From: Blastocladiella emersonii ATCC 22665
Lineage: Eukaryota; Blastocladiomycota; Blastocladiomycetes; Blastocladiales; Blastocladiaceae
Reading direction: 5' to 3'
Length of the DNA: 64,000 nucleotides
Assembly (NCBI GenBank): GCA_025594325.1
Contig: JANHCV010000001.1
Coordinates: 2,356,001 to 2,420,000, forward strand
Shown here in pieces: positions 11,708-23,000 of the stretch (positions are counted from its first letter, which is position 1; every line of letters starts with the position of its first letter). The translations under genes were made by a program, and so were the position numbers. Below the pieces are notes generated by a model that saw nothing but the letters and a program-made list of their open reading frames with translations, was not told the DNA's origin and ran no database searches.

Positions 11708-12769
11708 TTACTTGGTGGCGGCCTGGAGGGCGGTGTACACCTCGACCTCGACCTTGGCCTCAGCGATGGCCTCGGCGTCCTTGGCGGAGCCGGCCTTGCG
11801 GTTGGCCTCCTCGAGACCGGCGCGGATGGCCTAGACACGCGCGAGGGCGGAGTGAGCATCGCGTGGACGAGAAGAGAGTAGACCGAGAGTGAAGCCGTAC
11901 CTCCTTGTCGAACGAGTCGAGGGGGAAGGCCTCGACGGCGTTGATGTTGAGCGACGAGTCGGGGTGGACAACGGCGAAGCCGCCCGAGACTAGACGCACA
12001 GGTCAGTCAGCAAACCTGCTGACGCGTGTCGGTGCGAGCAGCGCGTACCGAAGAACTTGTTCTTTTTGCCGTCCTTCTCAATGACCTCGACGACACCGGG
12101 CTTGAGCTGCTCGATGATGGGGACGTGGTTGGCGAGGATACCAATGTCGCCGTTGGCGCCCGACAGGTTGACCTGCTGGACCTCCTTCTTGGTGTACAGG
12201 GCCTGCGGAGAGGGGAGGGGAGGGGTGGGTTAGATCGACGTGATCCACGACGGGTCCGCAACGGCGGCAGCGGCGGCGGTGCGGGCATGGGGCAGGCGGG
12301 CGCAACCATGTCGCGCGGCCTCGGGTACAAGCAGGCGGAGCGAGCAGCGGGTCGGCGATCGATAAGCGAGGGCGGCGACGCGACGTGGTACGAGTCGGCG
12401 GTCGCGGTCAAGCGGATCCGAAGCACGTAGGCACGCCCACGGCGATCTCGCCGACACATGGTCCGCGCGAGCACATGCGACGCAGGTCGGCAGCATGGTT
12501 CCCAGCGCGGGTAGTCGCAGATCAGCCCTCTGCTCGCTCTGCAGCGCCGCGAAACTTGCCCGGCGCGACATGGTTGCGCCCACCCCACACCCACACACCC
12601 CACACACCGCGCGTGCGCGTTGGTTGCAGCATGTGCGGGCGGGCAGCGCACACACCTGGTGGGGCATGACCAGGTTGAGGGTCAGCTTGTTGGCCGTGGC
12701 GGCAGCCTCAGTGGCGTAGGCGCGGCGGGCGACGGTGCGCAGGACGGAGGCGGTGGCGGAGCGGAACAT
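11708..12769 (-). CDS. ATP16: Mitochondrial F1 ATP synthase subunit delta
   Basis: Exons on the minus strand: 12769-12656, 12202-12049, 11989-11901 and 11830-11708, giving 159 residues. An Arg/Ala-rich N terminus (MFRSATASVLRTVARRAYA) is a mitochondrial targeting peptide. The body has the beta-sandwich segment GILANHVPIIEQLKPG and then VSGGFAVV, typical of the delta subunit (bacterial epsilon), which sits in the central stalk of the F1Fo complex. A C-terminal helical hairpin rich in Ala and Glu ends at Lys. The first intron is 453 nt, several times longer than any other intron in the window; the other two are 59 and 70 nt. Confidence 0.93.
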
Positions 12770-13115
12770 GGTAGCGGCGCGTGCGTGCGTGCGGTCGGTG
12801 CGTTGCGAGGCGGGCGAGGCGACGAGGGTGTAGCAAGGGCCGGCTCGTTCGCGGCGACGGCGACGGCCGCTGCGAGGCTGCGAGCGAGCAAGGGCCGAAA
12901 ATCGCTGTGTTGAGCTGCAGGGTGATGACACATGACCCGCCTGCCACCCCGCTCGGCGCGTCCCGAACGCGTCTTCGTCGCTGGCGTCGTGCCCGAGTCC
13001 CTCGTAGCACGATCCTGCCACAAGTACGCAGATATGACAAGGGGTTAATGTATAGACAAAGACTCGTTCACCAAAAAGCCCGACCGACGACCCGCCCGCC
13101 CGCCCTGCGCGGACC
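12770..13115. other. Spacer between PDK/BCKDK-type and ATP16 genes
   Basis: About 350 bases between two minus-strand genes, holding the promoter of the ATP synthase gene and the 3' UTR of the kinase gene. An AACGCGTCTT element near 12964 resembles the shared GAGACGCGTT motif in reverse. No gene is seen. Confidence 0.35.
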
Positions 13116-14651
13116 TCAGATCTTGACGTCCGACATGCTCGTATCAATGTTGGGCAGCCGGAGAAACACGTCGCACCCGTGCCCGTACAGGCTGACCATG
13201 CGGAGCGACCCGCCAAAGTACCGCGCGTAGACGGAAGCCGTGCCGAGCCCGTACCCGAGCCCGGCGATCGGCCCGCCGATCCCCTGCTGCATCATGGCCT
13301 CGGCCGAGTACCCGAGCATGTCGCCGGGGTCGGACCCGGACGCCGTGTCGAGGGCGGCGTTCGGGTCGCGCTTCTTGACCGTCGTGTACGCGTACTCGAA
13401 GATCTTCTGCAGGCTGTCATACGGCACGCCGCCGCCCTCGTCGCGGATCCGCAGCACCACGTCCTGCGGCGACTTGGCCACCGTGAGCCGGATCGCGGGT
13501 AACGGCACATTCGAGTTGGCAGCGCCGGCCAGCAGACCCCCGCCACCGCCGGTCCCGTGCTGGCCGGCGCCGAGCCGCGACTCGACCGTTGCGCGGATGC
13601 TGTTTTTCAGGAGCTCGGCGAGGATGTACTCGATGTGGACGGGGATGTACGCGAGCGTCTCGTCGACCATGCCGTCAATCACGAGCTCGGTCGCCACGCC
13701 GTAGTGGAACTCGGCCACCTCGCTCACGTAGTCGAAGACCTGGCGCGCGACGCGTGCCGGCGATAGCTGCGTGTTGACGATGCCGATGAACGACGGGTGC
13801 GGCGTGTGCAGGGCGAGGTGGTGTTCGGCTACACTTGGTGGTGGTGCGGCGCTCAGTCAGTCAGCCCGGAACCACGTCGTTCCCGCGCAACCCGTACCCA
13901 GCACGCGCACGCCGATGCGAGCCATGATCAGGCGGTCGAGGAACGCGCCAATATCGGCGGCGGGCATGTACTTGCGGCACTCGAGGAACCCCTGGCTGAC
14001 GGTCGGGATCACGTCCGTGTGGGCGTCGACGAGGCTCGCGAGCATCGAGCTGTACTCGGTCTCGTCGGCCGCCGTCTCGATGGGCCGGAACCCCATGAGC
14101 TTGTCGAGCGACTCGAGGTAGAGATTGTACGTCTGCTGGATGTGCGGGTTGATCCCGACAATGAACGGCAGCTCCTCGAACGCCTTGCACCGCCGTGCGA
14201 GACGGACGGGCAGCTCGGCCTGCAGGAACTGCGCGTTGCGCACCAGCGCCTGTACGTGCGGCGGAACGTCGGTCCCCGCTCCCGCCACGGGCGCCGCAGG
14301 CTTCTCGGGCGGCGGCATCGCGGCGCGCCCGATGCGCAGCAGCTCGGGCAGCGTCACGGGCGTCAGCTGCCGGCGGCACAGCAGGTGCACGATGCCCTGG
14401 AGCCGCGTCACGTTGCCCGACGCCCCGCCGCCGATGGCGCCGCCCGACGGGTCGCCGAGCGCGCTCAGGTTGGCGTCGTCGAAGCCGTGGTTGGTCGCCG
14501 CGGGTTCGGTCGCCGAGGCGCGGCGGAGGCCCGAGTGCCAGCACGCCCGGGGCACGGCGGTGCGCGTGGCGGAAGCGACGCGCAGCAGGGACACGGGACG
14601 GTGCAGCCGCGCGCCGAGGCGGAGGGCGCTGGATCGTGCATGGGTATACAT
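13116..14651 (-). CDS. Mitochondrial PDK/BCKDK-family protein kinase
   Basis: Exons 14651-13898 and 13828-13116 (minus strand) give 488 residues. The N terminus is basic and Ser/Ala-rich, fitting mitochondrial import. A four-helix region ends in ARIGVRVLAEHHLALH across the intron. The GHKL ATPase domain follows, with the N-box ELLKNSIRATVE (about 323), the G1 box DEGGGVP (about 381) and a glycine-rich lid GLGYGLGTASVYARYFGG. This family phosphorylates the E1 subunit of the pyruvate or branched-chain ketoacid dehydrogenase complex and so shuts it off; I cannot decide which substrate from sequence alone. The join at 13898/13828 restores a conserved motif. The start at 14651 is the ATG of the targeting peptide. 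Confidence 0.9.
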
Positions 14652-14886
14652 GGTTGCCGTTGCGCGCGGTTCGGAGTGCCGAGGGATGAGGGGAGAGAGG
14701 AAGGATGGGAGCCGCGGGCGGTCGTGAGAGCGGAACGGCAGCGCGGCTGCGGCGTGACGCCAAACGCGTGCGCGCCTGCATGACCCGCAGCTGCCGCCCT
14801 GCGCGACGCGGATTCGATCAAAAGTGGGTGTATTGTCGACCGATGGGGAAAATATGTACAGGTGGCCAGGTATCAAACAGAGCGTG

Positions 14887-15969
14887 CTACTCGGCAAACG
14901 CGACGAGTGCGTCGTAGTGCGCGCCGTGGTGCCAGAGGCGGACGAGGACGGGCTGCTCGCCGGGCCCTGGCGCGTACAGCGGGCACTGCGCCGGGTCGAC
15001 GGGGTTGACGGAGCCGTCCGTCTCGTAGACGTGGACGACCATGTTGGCGGCGCACGCGAGCGCGAGCAGCTCGACGTGGTTGGCAAACGTCTGTGCGCCG
15101 CCGCGCAGCTGCGACTTGCGCGCGAGGTACGCGTCAAAGTCCCCCTCGGCGAACGGCGCGAAATACTCGCGGTTCTCAGCCAGGAACACCATGGCGACCT
15201 GGTGCATGGTCTCGGCCGAGTGGCCCAGCACCGTGCCGACCGCGTGGTACAGGCACGCGCCGTCCGACGGCGACGCGACCACGGCCAGCCCGTTCGTCAG
15301 CATCGCCTCCTCGAACTCGAGCTCCTTGGCCTCCACGTCCGGGTCCGCCCAGTACGCCAGAGCCTGGCTCTCGCCGTCACGCAGGCTGCCCGCCAACGAC
15401 CCGTCGGCTGAGGAGCCCGCGCCAAAGCTGTCGCCGCGCCCGTACTGGCTGTTGAGGCTCGACCCGCTCCCGCCGCCCGTCGTGCCGCGAGCGAGGCGGT
15501 CCACGGCCTTGTGGCGCATGAGGCGGGCACCGCCGCCGCTGCCGCTGCCGCTGCCGGGGGTCTCCCACTTGCCCATCACAAAGTTGGGGCTGCCGCCGAA
15601 CGGCGAGAAGCGGTTGCCCTGGTGTGGGCTGTTGCCGCCGAACGGGGAGAAGCCGTGCGGGCTGTTACCCGCGTAGGGCGAGAAGTTTCCCGCATACCCC
15701 GAGGCCGTGGCCGCAGCGGTGCGGACCGGCGTGGCCACGGGCGTCGACCGCTGCTGCGACGGGCCGGCGCGGTGCGAGTACTCGCCCAGCGTGCCGTTAA
15801 GCCACTGCACGACGCGAGGGTCCGAGAGGTCTGAGCCGGTGGGGGCGGTGCGAGGTTCCGTCGATGCAGCGGCCGCGGTGGGTGCAGCAGCGGGAACGGC
15901 GCCCGGTCCGTTGCCGTTCTGGAGCAGGGCCGCGCTCAGGAGCGAAGTCTTCTTGGTCGTCGTTGACAT
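14887..15969 (-). CDS. OTU-domain cysteine protease (putative deubiquitinase)
   Basis: A single exon encoding 360 residues. The first 190 residues are low-complexity, with several NSPHGFSPFGG-like repeats and Gly/Ser runs. The C-terminal OTU domain has the catalytic motif DGACLYHAVG (Asp236, Cys239) and the catalytic His in HYDAL near residue 351, spaced as in the family. OTU enzymes cleave ubiquitin or ubiquitin-like chains. The residues after the catalytic Cys are Leu-Tyr instead of the commoner Leu-Phe. An in-frame ATG at 16044 could add 25 residues; I prefer 15969 (MSTTTKK). No introns are needed. Confidence 0.85.
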   Translation of the reverse strand: MSTTTKKTSLLSAALLQNGNGPGAVPAAAPTAAAASTEPRTAPTGSDLSDPRVVQWLNGTLGEYSHRAGPSQQRSTPVATPVRTAAATASGYAGNFSPYAGNSPHGFSPFGGNSPHQGNRFSPFGGSPNFVMGKWETPGSGSGSGGGARLMRHKAVDRLARGTTGGGSGSSLNSQYGRGDSFGAGSSADGSLAGSLRDGESQALAYWADPDVEAKELEFEEAMLTNGLAVVASPSDGACLYHAVGTVLGHSAETMHQVAMVFLAENREYFAPFAEGDFDAYLARKSQLRGGAQTFANHVELLALACAANMVVHVYETDGSVNPVDPAQCPLYAPGPGEQPVLVRLWHHGAHYDALVAFAE

Positions 15970-16385
15970 TGCAATGTGTGCGATAGTTCGTTGCGTTGCG
16001 AGTTCTAGGGAGAGCAAGCGCGCACTCGACGAGCGAGGATTCACGGGCCCGAGCGAACGGGTGGCTCAGCACGAGATGACTGGTGGCGGAGGCGCGTGCA
16101 TTTATCACGTGGGGCGTGCGAGACGCGTTGCGCCGATCCTTTTTCGGGTGGGTTGCCGTTGCACTTGCCTGGCTGGTTCAACCTGGCGTGAAAGCCGGGC
16201 GCGGGCGAACAAACGCGAAAGCAAGTCGTGGCCATGTGGCCCGGGCAGCAATTTCGCGCGTCGTGCGCAGCAGCACCGGCCGGCGAACGAACGAATAGGG
16301 ACCGCTGCCGCGTCGACGGAGCGTTCGCTCGACCTCGCTCCTCCTCCTCCCGGCTTCCATTGCACACACACAAGACGAAATCACC
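15970..16385. promoter_or_regulatory. Divergent promoter region, OTU and NIPSNAP genes
   Basis: A 416-base divergent spacer. It carries the second exact copy of the 17-nt motif (16120-16136). No coding segment is convincing. Confidence 0.45.
16120..16136 (+). promoter_or_regulatory. 17-nt shared promoter motif, copy 2
   Basis: GAGACGCGTTGCGCCGA, identical to 7068-7084. It has the same orientation relative to the plus-strand gene of the divergent pair, about 250 bases upstream of its ATG (about 200 at copy 1). Confidence 0.4.
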
Positions 16386-17511
16386 ATGCAATCGACCATG
16401 CTCGCCCTGCGCCGCCATCTCACGGCCGGTACACCGCGCTCGCTGTCGTCGTGGTCGGCGACGCGTCCGCTCCTCGCGCCGGCGACGCGCGCCACGGCCA
16501 TGCTCAGCCACCTGCTGCACGGCAACGAGGAGGTGCGCGCCGAGGTCGAGCGCACCCACTCGGTCCAGCTCGCGCACGACCAGAGCGCGACGCAGTTCCA
16601 GTGTACGCGTTTCTGCTGCGGGGTTGGCGTTCATGACGTGGACTGACACGAGCGAGAGCGTGCAGTCCACCACCTCAAGCCCGGCACCGCCGACGAGTAC
16701 GTCAAGCACTGGACCGAGTACGCGGCGCGCCGCCGCGAGCAGTCGCCGCCCTACTCGTTCCACGCGAGCTTCATCACGCTGATTGGGAACCTCGACACTG
16801 TTGGTACGGCTTCTCGCTGCCTCCACTCCGACCTCCATCCAACTCACGCCACCACGCCGTAGTCCACATCACCACGTACCCGTCGTACCAGGCCCTCGAG
16901 ACGGCGCTGCTGCAGGAAATGGACACGGCCGACGCGGCGCTGACGCGTGCCCTGACGTCCTCGGTCGAGAAGCGCACGAGCCACGTGTGCCGCGAGTTTG
17001 CCTTCTGGCTGCCCGAGGACGTCGAGCCGTCGGCCCACGGCATCTACGAGCTTCGGTCGTACCTGCTGCGCCCGGGTAAGCTCCTCGAGTGGGGCCAGGA
17101 GTGGTGCGTGTTGGAGGGGAGGTAGTGTGGGCCGGATCGGACACTAACGCGAAAGTGTAGGCGCAAGGGCGTCGAGGCGCGGCGCAACTACTGCACCCCG
17201 ATCGGCGCGTGGTTCTCGCAGCTCGGCGAGCTCAACCGCGTTCACCACCTGTGGTTCTACCAGTACGTGTGCATATCACCGTGCGACGCGTCGTGGCGGC
17301 GGTGCACTCACTGCTGGATCGCACAGGAACCTCGAGGAGCGCCGCATCTCGCGCGAGCGCGCCTGGGAGCTCAACGCCTGGGCCAACGCGGTCACTCGCA
17401 CCGGTACGTTTCGCGGGTCTGTGCCAAGAGGCTCTGAACTTACTGCTCGTACACGGTCTAGTCCCGCTCCTCGACCACCTTGAGACGTCGATTCTCCGCC
17501 GCATCGGGTAG
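16386..17511 (+). CDS. NIPSNAP family mitochondrial protein
   Basis: Exons 16386-16602, 16666-16803, 16863-17103, 17161-17262, 17327-17403 and 17462-17511 give 274 residues. The N terminus (MQSTMLALRRHLTAG) looks like a mitochondrial targeting peptide. The first ferredoxin-like NIPSNAP unit contains HHLKPGTADEYV and VVHITTYPSY. The second contains YELRSYLLRPGKLLEWGQEW and GAWFSQLGELNRVHHLWFY, both diagnostic. Family members sit in mitochondria and are linked to mitophagy signalling and vesicle trafficking; the exact biochemical role is unsettled. Six exons in 1.1 kb make this one of the most intron-dense genes here. Every join was set by restoring family motifs, and all donors read GTACG or GTGCG. 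Confidence 0.92.
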
Positions 17512-17835
17512 ACGGCCGCGGCGCACGTCGGGTGAACACCAGCAGCAAGGCAAGACAAGCAGCAGAGCAGCAGATCATCAAGTTGTACATATTTTCTCTC
17601 ACACCGCGTGGTGGAGAAGTGAAGTGAAAGTGGCGAGTCGCGTCGCGTTTCAAGCTGAACACGCTTTTTTTCTCCAGCCACGATTCACGGGCAGCAACGG
17701 GTCAGGTGATGGCAGCTGGCCTCAGTCGCGCGCGCGCGCCACCTCGCGACAGCCGGCCAGCGATGGGATCGCGTCGCGAGAACGCCACTCCCTCAACCCG
17801 CCACGTCCATGTAACTCCACACGCACACACACGCC
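17512..17835. other. Spacer between NIPSNAP and NOPCHAP1-like genes
   Basis: A 324-base spacer between two plus-strand genes, less GC-rich than its surroundings, holding the NIPSNAP 3' UTR and the promoter of the next gene. Nothing else is recognised. Confidence 0.35.
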
Positions 17836-18764
17836 ATGACAAAACAGCGCAAGAAGATTACCCGCAAACCGCCCACAACGACGAGCGCGGCGCTCCTCGC
17901 GTCCGAGTCGAACGCGTCCCCGGCAGCGGCTTCCGCAGCGGCGGCCGGCGTCCCTGCGCCGTTTGTGATCCCGCAAACGTCGTCGGTCCCCGCGTTCAAG
18001 CCGGCGATTGCGCCGCTGGCGCCCAACACGAGCTGTACGCGGTGACGGGAGGCTTGTGACGGGAGCGCGCTGACGCGATGACGCGCGCGCGGTGTAGTGC
18101 TGTCGCGGCTCGAGTCGTTCCTGCCGCAGATGCAGAGGGCGAACCAGGAGCTGCAGTCGGCGATCCTGACGCAGGGCCGTGCGGCGTTTGACCTCGAGAC
18201 GGTGACGCCTGGGCAGGACCGCGTGATTCAGATGGTGCGTCGCTGTGCGCGCTCTGCCGGTTGTATGAACCGTTGGTTGACGCGCCAGGTGCCCGCATGT
18301 AGAAACTTGGACTCGGTGTGTTCGAGGGGAAGCCCAACGCCGACGACGCGGCAACTTCCGCGGACGCGTCATCCTCTTCAACCGCAGAAGCGCTGCCGCC
18401 ACTGCGCATGCCCGGTGCACCAGCACACCCGGCGCGGCGGCCACGCGTGTCGGAGCTGTGCGGCGAGGTGGGCGCCATGGACGTGGACGATGAGCCCGAG
18501 GCGGAGGAGGAGCAGGACGACGCGTCGGCGCCGCCGGCGACGCTCGAGGAGATGGTGATGCAGTTCTACGGCGAGCCGCTGCTCCCCGTGTACGGCAACA
18601 GCGACTCGAGCGACGAGGAAGACGAGGAGGTGTCAGAGGGCGCGTCGGGAAGCGGCGACGGCGACTCGGAGATGGGCGAGGCGGGCGCGCGGCCCATGGT
18701 GGTCGAGATTCCGTCCTCGTCGTCGGCGTCGAGTGGGAGTGGTGGTGGCGGCAACGCAGAGTAG
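17836..18764 (+). CDS. NOPCHAP1-like protein (DUF4598)
   Basis: Exons 17836-18034, 18098-18234 and 18303-18764 give 265 residues. After a basic, Ala-rich N terminus comes the core LLSRLESFLPQMQRANQEL (from about residue 67), then RVIQM and LGLGVFEGK. This closely resembles human C12orf45/NOPCHAP1, an assembly factor that bridges NOP58 and the R2TP chaperone in box C/D snoRNP biogenesis. The rest is acidic and Ser-rich, with SDSSDEEDEE-like runs as in the human protein. Both introns fall inside or next to the core, and splicing rebuilds it exactly. The identification rests on the short core, so the family call is good and the function is inferred. Confidence 0.75.
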
Positions 18765-18817
18765 CTAGGTAGCTGTACAAATCAAAATCGGTACATTGCA
18801 CACACGACGCGACGCGG

Positions 18818-19395
18818 TCATGGCTGACTCGACTCGACGAGGCGCACGCGCAGCTGGCGCTCGACCCACGCGGGGAGCATGTCGTTGGCCTCGTCGAGCG
18901 CGTACGAGACGAAGATCTGGTGGCCGGGGAGGCGCGTCGCTAAACGTGGGGAGAGGATGAGTGTGAGTGGTGGTCGGGCGGAAGGGTTGGGTGGAGGGGC
19001 GCGTACCGAGACGACGCGCGATGCCCTCGCCAATGGCCGAGACGGTGCCGCCAAGGAGCGTGGATGCGGACGTCGAGCTGGAACCCTACCAAGAGCGCGC
19101 GCGGGGTGAGGGCGCGTCGAGGGAGGAACAGCGCCGACGTAAGCCGTACCAGCTGCAGCGCGACCGAGAGGTTGGGCAGCGTCGCGTCGCCGGCAGTCGC
19201 GGTGCCGACCCAGATCCACAGGGTGCGGTCCATGCGCAGGATCGAGAAGCCGACGGGCTCGTCGAGGAACTTGGCGACGAAGCGGTCGACGGGGAACGGC
19301 GCGGGGCCCGCCTTGTCGGTGGTGGCGGCCGTGGTCGGCGCGGCGGTCGTCGCTGGCGCGGTCATGGTTGCAGCAAGTTCGGGCGAGTGATTCAT
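18818..19395 (-). CDS. Proteasome assembly chaperone 4 (PSMG4-like)
   Basis: Exons 19395-19150, 19085-19007 and 18939-18818 (minus strand) give 148 residues. The core has FSILRMDRTLWIWVGTA, LPNLSVAL, then STSASTLLGG and IARRLATRLPGHQIFVSY after splicing, matching the PSMG4/Pba4 fold: strand, WVG turn, then the GLAxRLA helix and a VFVSYN-like strand. It helps assemble the proteasome alpha ring with its partner Pba3. Two in-frame starts exist (19395 and 19365), and the extra N terminus is not conserved, so the start is open. The gene converges on the NOPCHAP1-like gene and diverges from the ARID gene. Confidence 0.85.
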
Positions 19396-20034
19396 GGACG
19401 GGTGCGGGACGTGTGAGACAGAGATCGACGCGCGTGGTCGGCGTGGTGGGAGAAAGCCGCGACACGAGGTGATTGGGTGATGCGAGTGACAGGTCGCGGC
19501 GAGCTCTCCCCTGTGGGTCGCCGCCCTGGCTGGCTGCGCGCGCTCTGACCGGCTGGCGCGGCCGCGCAGATTTGCGAGCGCTGCTTCCCGGCACGCATCG
19601 CCCGCCCATCGCCCCGGAACCACACGCAATCCCGCGCCCGCGCCGCCCGATTTCGCCCCGCGCGCGTCTCCTGCCCCGCCCCAGCCGTCGTGTGTCATCG
19701 CCCTGCCGCGCCTGGGGGACACGCGCGCTTCCGTTCCCACCGCCCATCCATCCTGCCGCTGCGCCGCCATCGGCCCTCCTGCGCGCCGCGCCCCGCCCCC
19801 GCCGCCCCCCGCCGCTTGCCCTCGCCCTGCCGCTCGCGCGGCCCCCGCTTTTTCCCGCGCCCCGCCCAGTGTGCGCGCTGCCCGCGGCCCTCGATCGCGT
19901 GGCTCAGCTAGTCGGCCCTGGTACGCGCTCGCTCTCGGACCCGACCATCCTCGCGCGCGCTCACTCGCCATGGATCCCCTCACGCAGTATAGTACCTCCG
20001 CCCGCCCGCACCCGTGCCCACGGCCATCGCCGCC
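19396..20034. promoter_or_regulatory. Divergent promoter region, PSMG4-like and ARID genes
   Basis: A 640-base, very C-rich divergent spacer, probably with a long 5' UTR for the ARID gene. An ATG at 19970 is out of frame with that gene and opens an upstream frame that overlaps its true start. No other feature is seen. Confidence 0.4.
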
Positions 20035-23000
20035 ATGGACCAGCCCAACCTCGCGCAGCTGTACCAGCAGCAGCAGCAGCGGCTCTTCGAGGCCCGCCAG
20101 CAGCAGCTCCAGCAGCAGCAGCAGATCCAGCTCCAGCAGCTCCAGCAGCACCAGGGCTCCATGAACCAGCAGCAACAGCCGCAACAGCAGCAGCAGCCGG
20201 CCTTCATCGTGCCCCAGCAGCAACAACAACAGCAGCAGCAGCAGCAGATGCAGGCCCAGCACCTCCAACAGCTCCAGCAGTTGCAGCAGGCCCAGCAGAT
20301 GCAGCAGCTGCAGCAGTTCCAACAGTTCCAACAGTTCCAGCTCCAGCAGCAGCAGAACCAGAACCAGAACCAGTCGCACCAGGGCCAGATCGCGCCCCAG
20401 CTGCAGCAGCAGCAGGGCCCTGGCCTCGTCCAGCCGATCCGCGCCGCCCAGTCGCAGCTGCCGCTCCAGCAGCCCGCGGGTCTCGGCGCCGCGGCCGTCG
20501 GCGGCGCGCCCGTGTCCATGGCCATGGCCTCCGGCGCGCCGTTCGCCGCCGTCATGGGCACGCCGGCCATGCAGGGGTTCCAGCAATCGCAGCCGCAGAT
20601 GCAGCCGCCCCAGCAGCAGCCGCAGCAGCCCGCGGTCGGCCCTGGACCCGGCACCGCCGGCGTCTTTGCGCCCACGGCCAACACCACGCCCGTGATGACG
20701 CCCGCCCAGCTCGCCATCAACACGGCCTCGCCCGTGTCCGTTACGGTCCCCGCCGTCGTCGAGCCCGCCGTCCCCGCCGAGACCCCCGGCACGAGTCCCG
20801 CCTCGGCCACGCCGGCGCCCGGCAGCGATCCATCGACGCCCGCGCCCGACGCGTCGTCTTCGACGACGCCGGCCGCCGCCGCCGCCGCCGCTACGAGCGG
20901 CAGCAAAAAGGCGCGCACCGGCTCGCACACGGGGGGCGTGTCGGCGGCGCAGGCTGCGGAGCGCGAGCTCATGGCGTCGGACCCGTTCTACGCGGACCTG
21001 ATCCCGCTGCTGCGCAAGAACAACGTCACGTTCCGGTCGTCCAACATGTGCGGCGTGCCACTCAACCACAAGGCTCTGTGGGACGCGGTCCAGGCGCTCG
21101 GCGGATGGGACCAGCTCAACTCGTCCAAGCACTGGCGCGAGATCGGCAACTCGCTCGGGTACCCGACCTCCAACTCCAACATCCCCTCGTTCCTCAAACG
21201 TCACTACCTCACCATGCTCCTCCCGCTCGAGGAGCTCCGCGGCATCCGACCGCCTGGCGCTGTCGGGTCCACCGCGCACCACGGTGCCGCTGGCGCCTCG
21301 GACGATGCGGACGCGGGAGGGGCCGCGGCGGGTGCCAACGGTGACGACGGCGGCGACAAGGCCAAGGCCACCGCCAAGCCGCGCGACCGGTCCAAGAAGG
21401 GCAAGGCCGCGCGCGAGCGGTCCGTGCGCATCAAGGAGGAGAAGGGCAAGGGCGCCGCCGCTGACCACGACGCACCGACCGCGTCGCCCCACCTCGCCGC
21501 TTCCGCAGACCACCGCGAGCGCAGCATGTCGCTCTCGCACCCGTCCGCCGCCGCCCTGCAGCAGCCGATCCAGCTCGCCATGGACGGTAACATTGCCGTC
21601 GGCGCGCCGCCGCCCGCCGCCGCCATGTTCCCCGCGGCCGGGTTCGCTGCCGGTGCACCGCTCGCACGGTCGTCGCCCGCGAGCTTCCCCGGCAACGCGG
21701 CCCAGCACCAGCAGCTGGCTCGTCCGTCGTATCCCGGCGAGATGGGTAAGGGCGGCGCCCTGAACCGCGTCACGAGTACCAGTTCTAACGGCAGGGTACG
21801 TTTTCGCCGTGCTTCGCGAGAAGTTTGCGAGCTCACCTTTCTCCCGTTGATTGTGTAGCCGCTCAGCCGCTCGACGTCGGAGCACGCGCTGTCGCAAGCC
21901 CTGCAGCCGCTCATCCCCGACGGCTTCAAGTTGCTCGGCGAGGACGCGGCGGAGCCGGCCGTCGAGTACCCCGACACCGTGTACGAGTACAAGCGGTTCA
22001 CGCCGCGCGTGTACGCGCGCGACAGCACGCTGGCGGGCGGCGTCGATCTGACGGCCATCGACAACTACCTGCGCGTGCTCCACGGCGGGCTCGACCGCAG
22101 CATCATCGAGCGGTGGCGGCACGCCGTGACGCGCACGCCGCAGATCATGCCGACGCTCGAGCGCGACATCCACGTCCTCGACCTCGGCATCCTCCAGTGC
22201 CAGCTCGCGTCCCGCCTCACTCACGAAATGACCGCCGCGCTCAACATGCTCCTCGTCATGTCCGTCAACGAGGCCGTCAACCTGCCCCTTCGCGAGTGCA
22301 CGTCGCTCGTCCGCACGCTCTGTGGGGTCATTGCGCGCGACCTCGACGCGCTCGAGAAGGTGCTCGAGTCGCCCGACGTCGCGGATCGCGGCGACGCGGC
22401 GGCGGTGGCGGCGAGTAAGTGCGCCGTGCCAAATCGCGACGAGGACGTCGAGGACGACGTGCTCCTCGAGCTCCTCGCGCCGCACGAGCCCGAGCGCGCA
22501 GCCGCGATGGCGCCCGGGTACACGGCGCTACTCCTCGAGCGCGTGCACACGGCGACGCTGATCCTGCGCAACTGGAGCTTCCAGAACGACGCGATCCCGA
22601 CGCTCGGCAGCCAGCGGCGCGTGCACCAGGCCGTGCACCGCGTCACGGGCGTGTTCCTGCGCATCGCGCGCACCGTCGCCGACCCGCACCACCCGTTCTT
22701 GACGCCGCTACGCCCCGCGGGCGCCGCCGCCTGGGTCTCGCCGCTCCTCCGCACCCAGCCCGTCCTCGACACCACGGCCAACGTGCTCCACCACATGCTC
22801 GTGATCTTGTCCAACACGTCCATGTACCTCGACTTTGCGCAGGTCGACCCCGCCGAAGTCGAGCCCATGCTCGCCGCGGTCGGCGACCTGTGCACCTTCT
22901 TCATCGGGTGGCACCACCACTGGCGCCCGCGCATCACGGCCGCTGTCGCGGACCACCTCGGTCCCGCGGACGACGCGAACGCCGACTACCTCGCCATGGC

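Noticed and set aside
9172-11859. 895-codon minus-strand frame
   Set aside because: It is the shadow of the DENN gene and extends into its own 3' flank; there are no conserved motifs.
19970-19972. ATG upstream of the ARID gene as its start
   Set aside because: It is out of frame with the conserved protein; kept only as a possible upstream frame.
18940-22485. 1181-codon minus-strand frame
   Set aside because: The part over the ARID gene is its antisense shadow (poly-Leu and Leu-rich sequence from CAG repeats). Only its 3' end overlaps the first exon of the proteasome chaperone gene, which is annotated separately.
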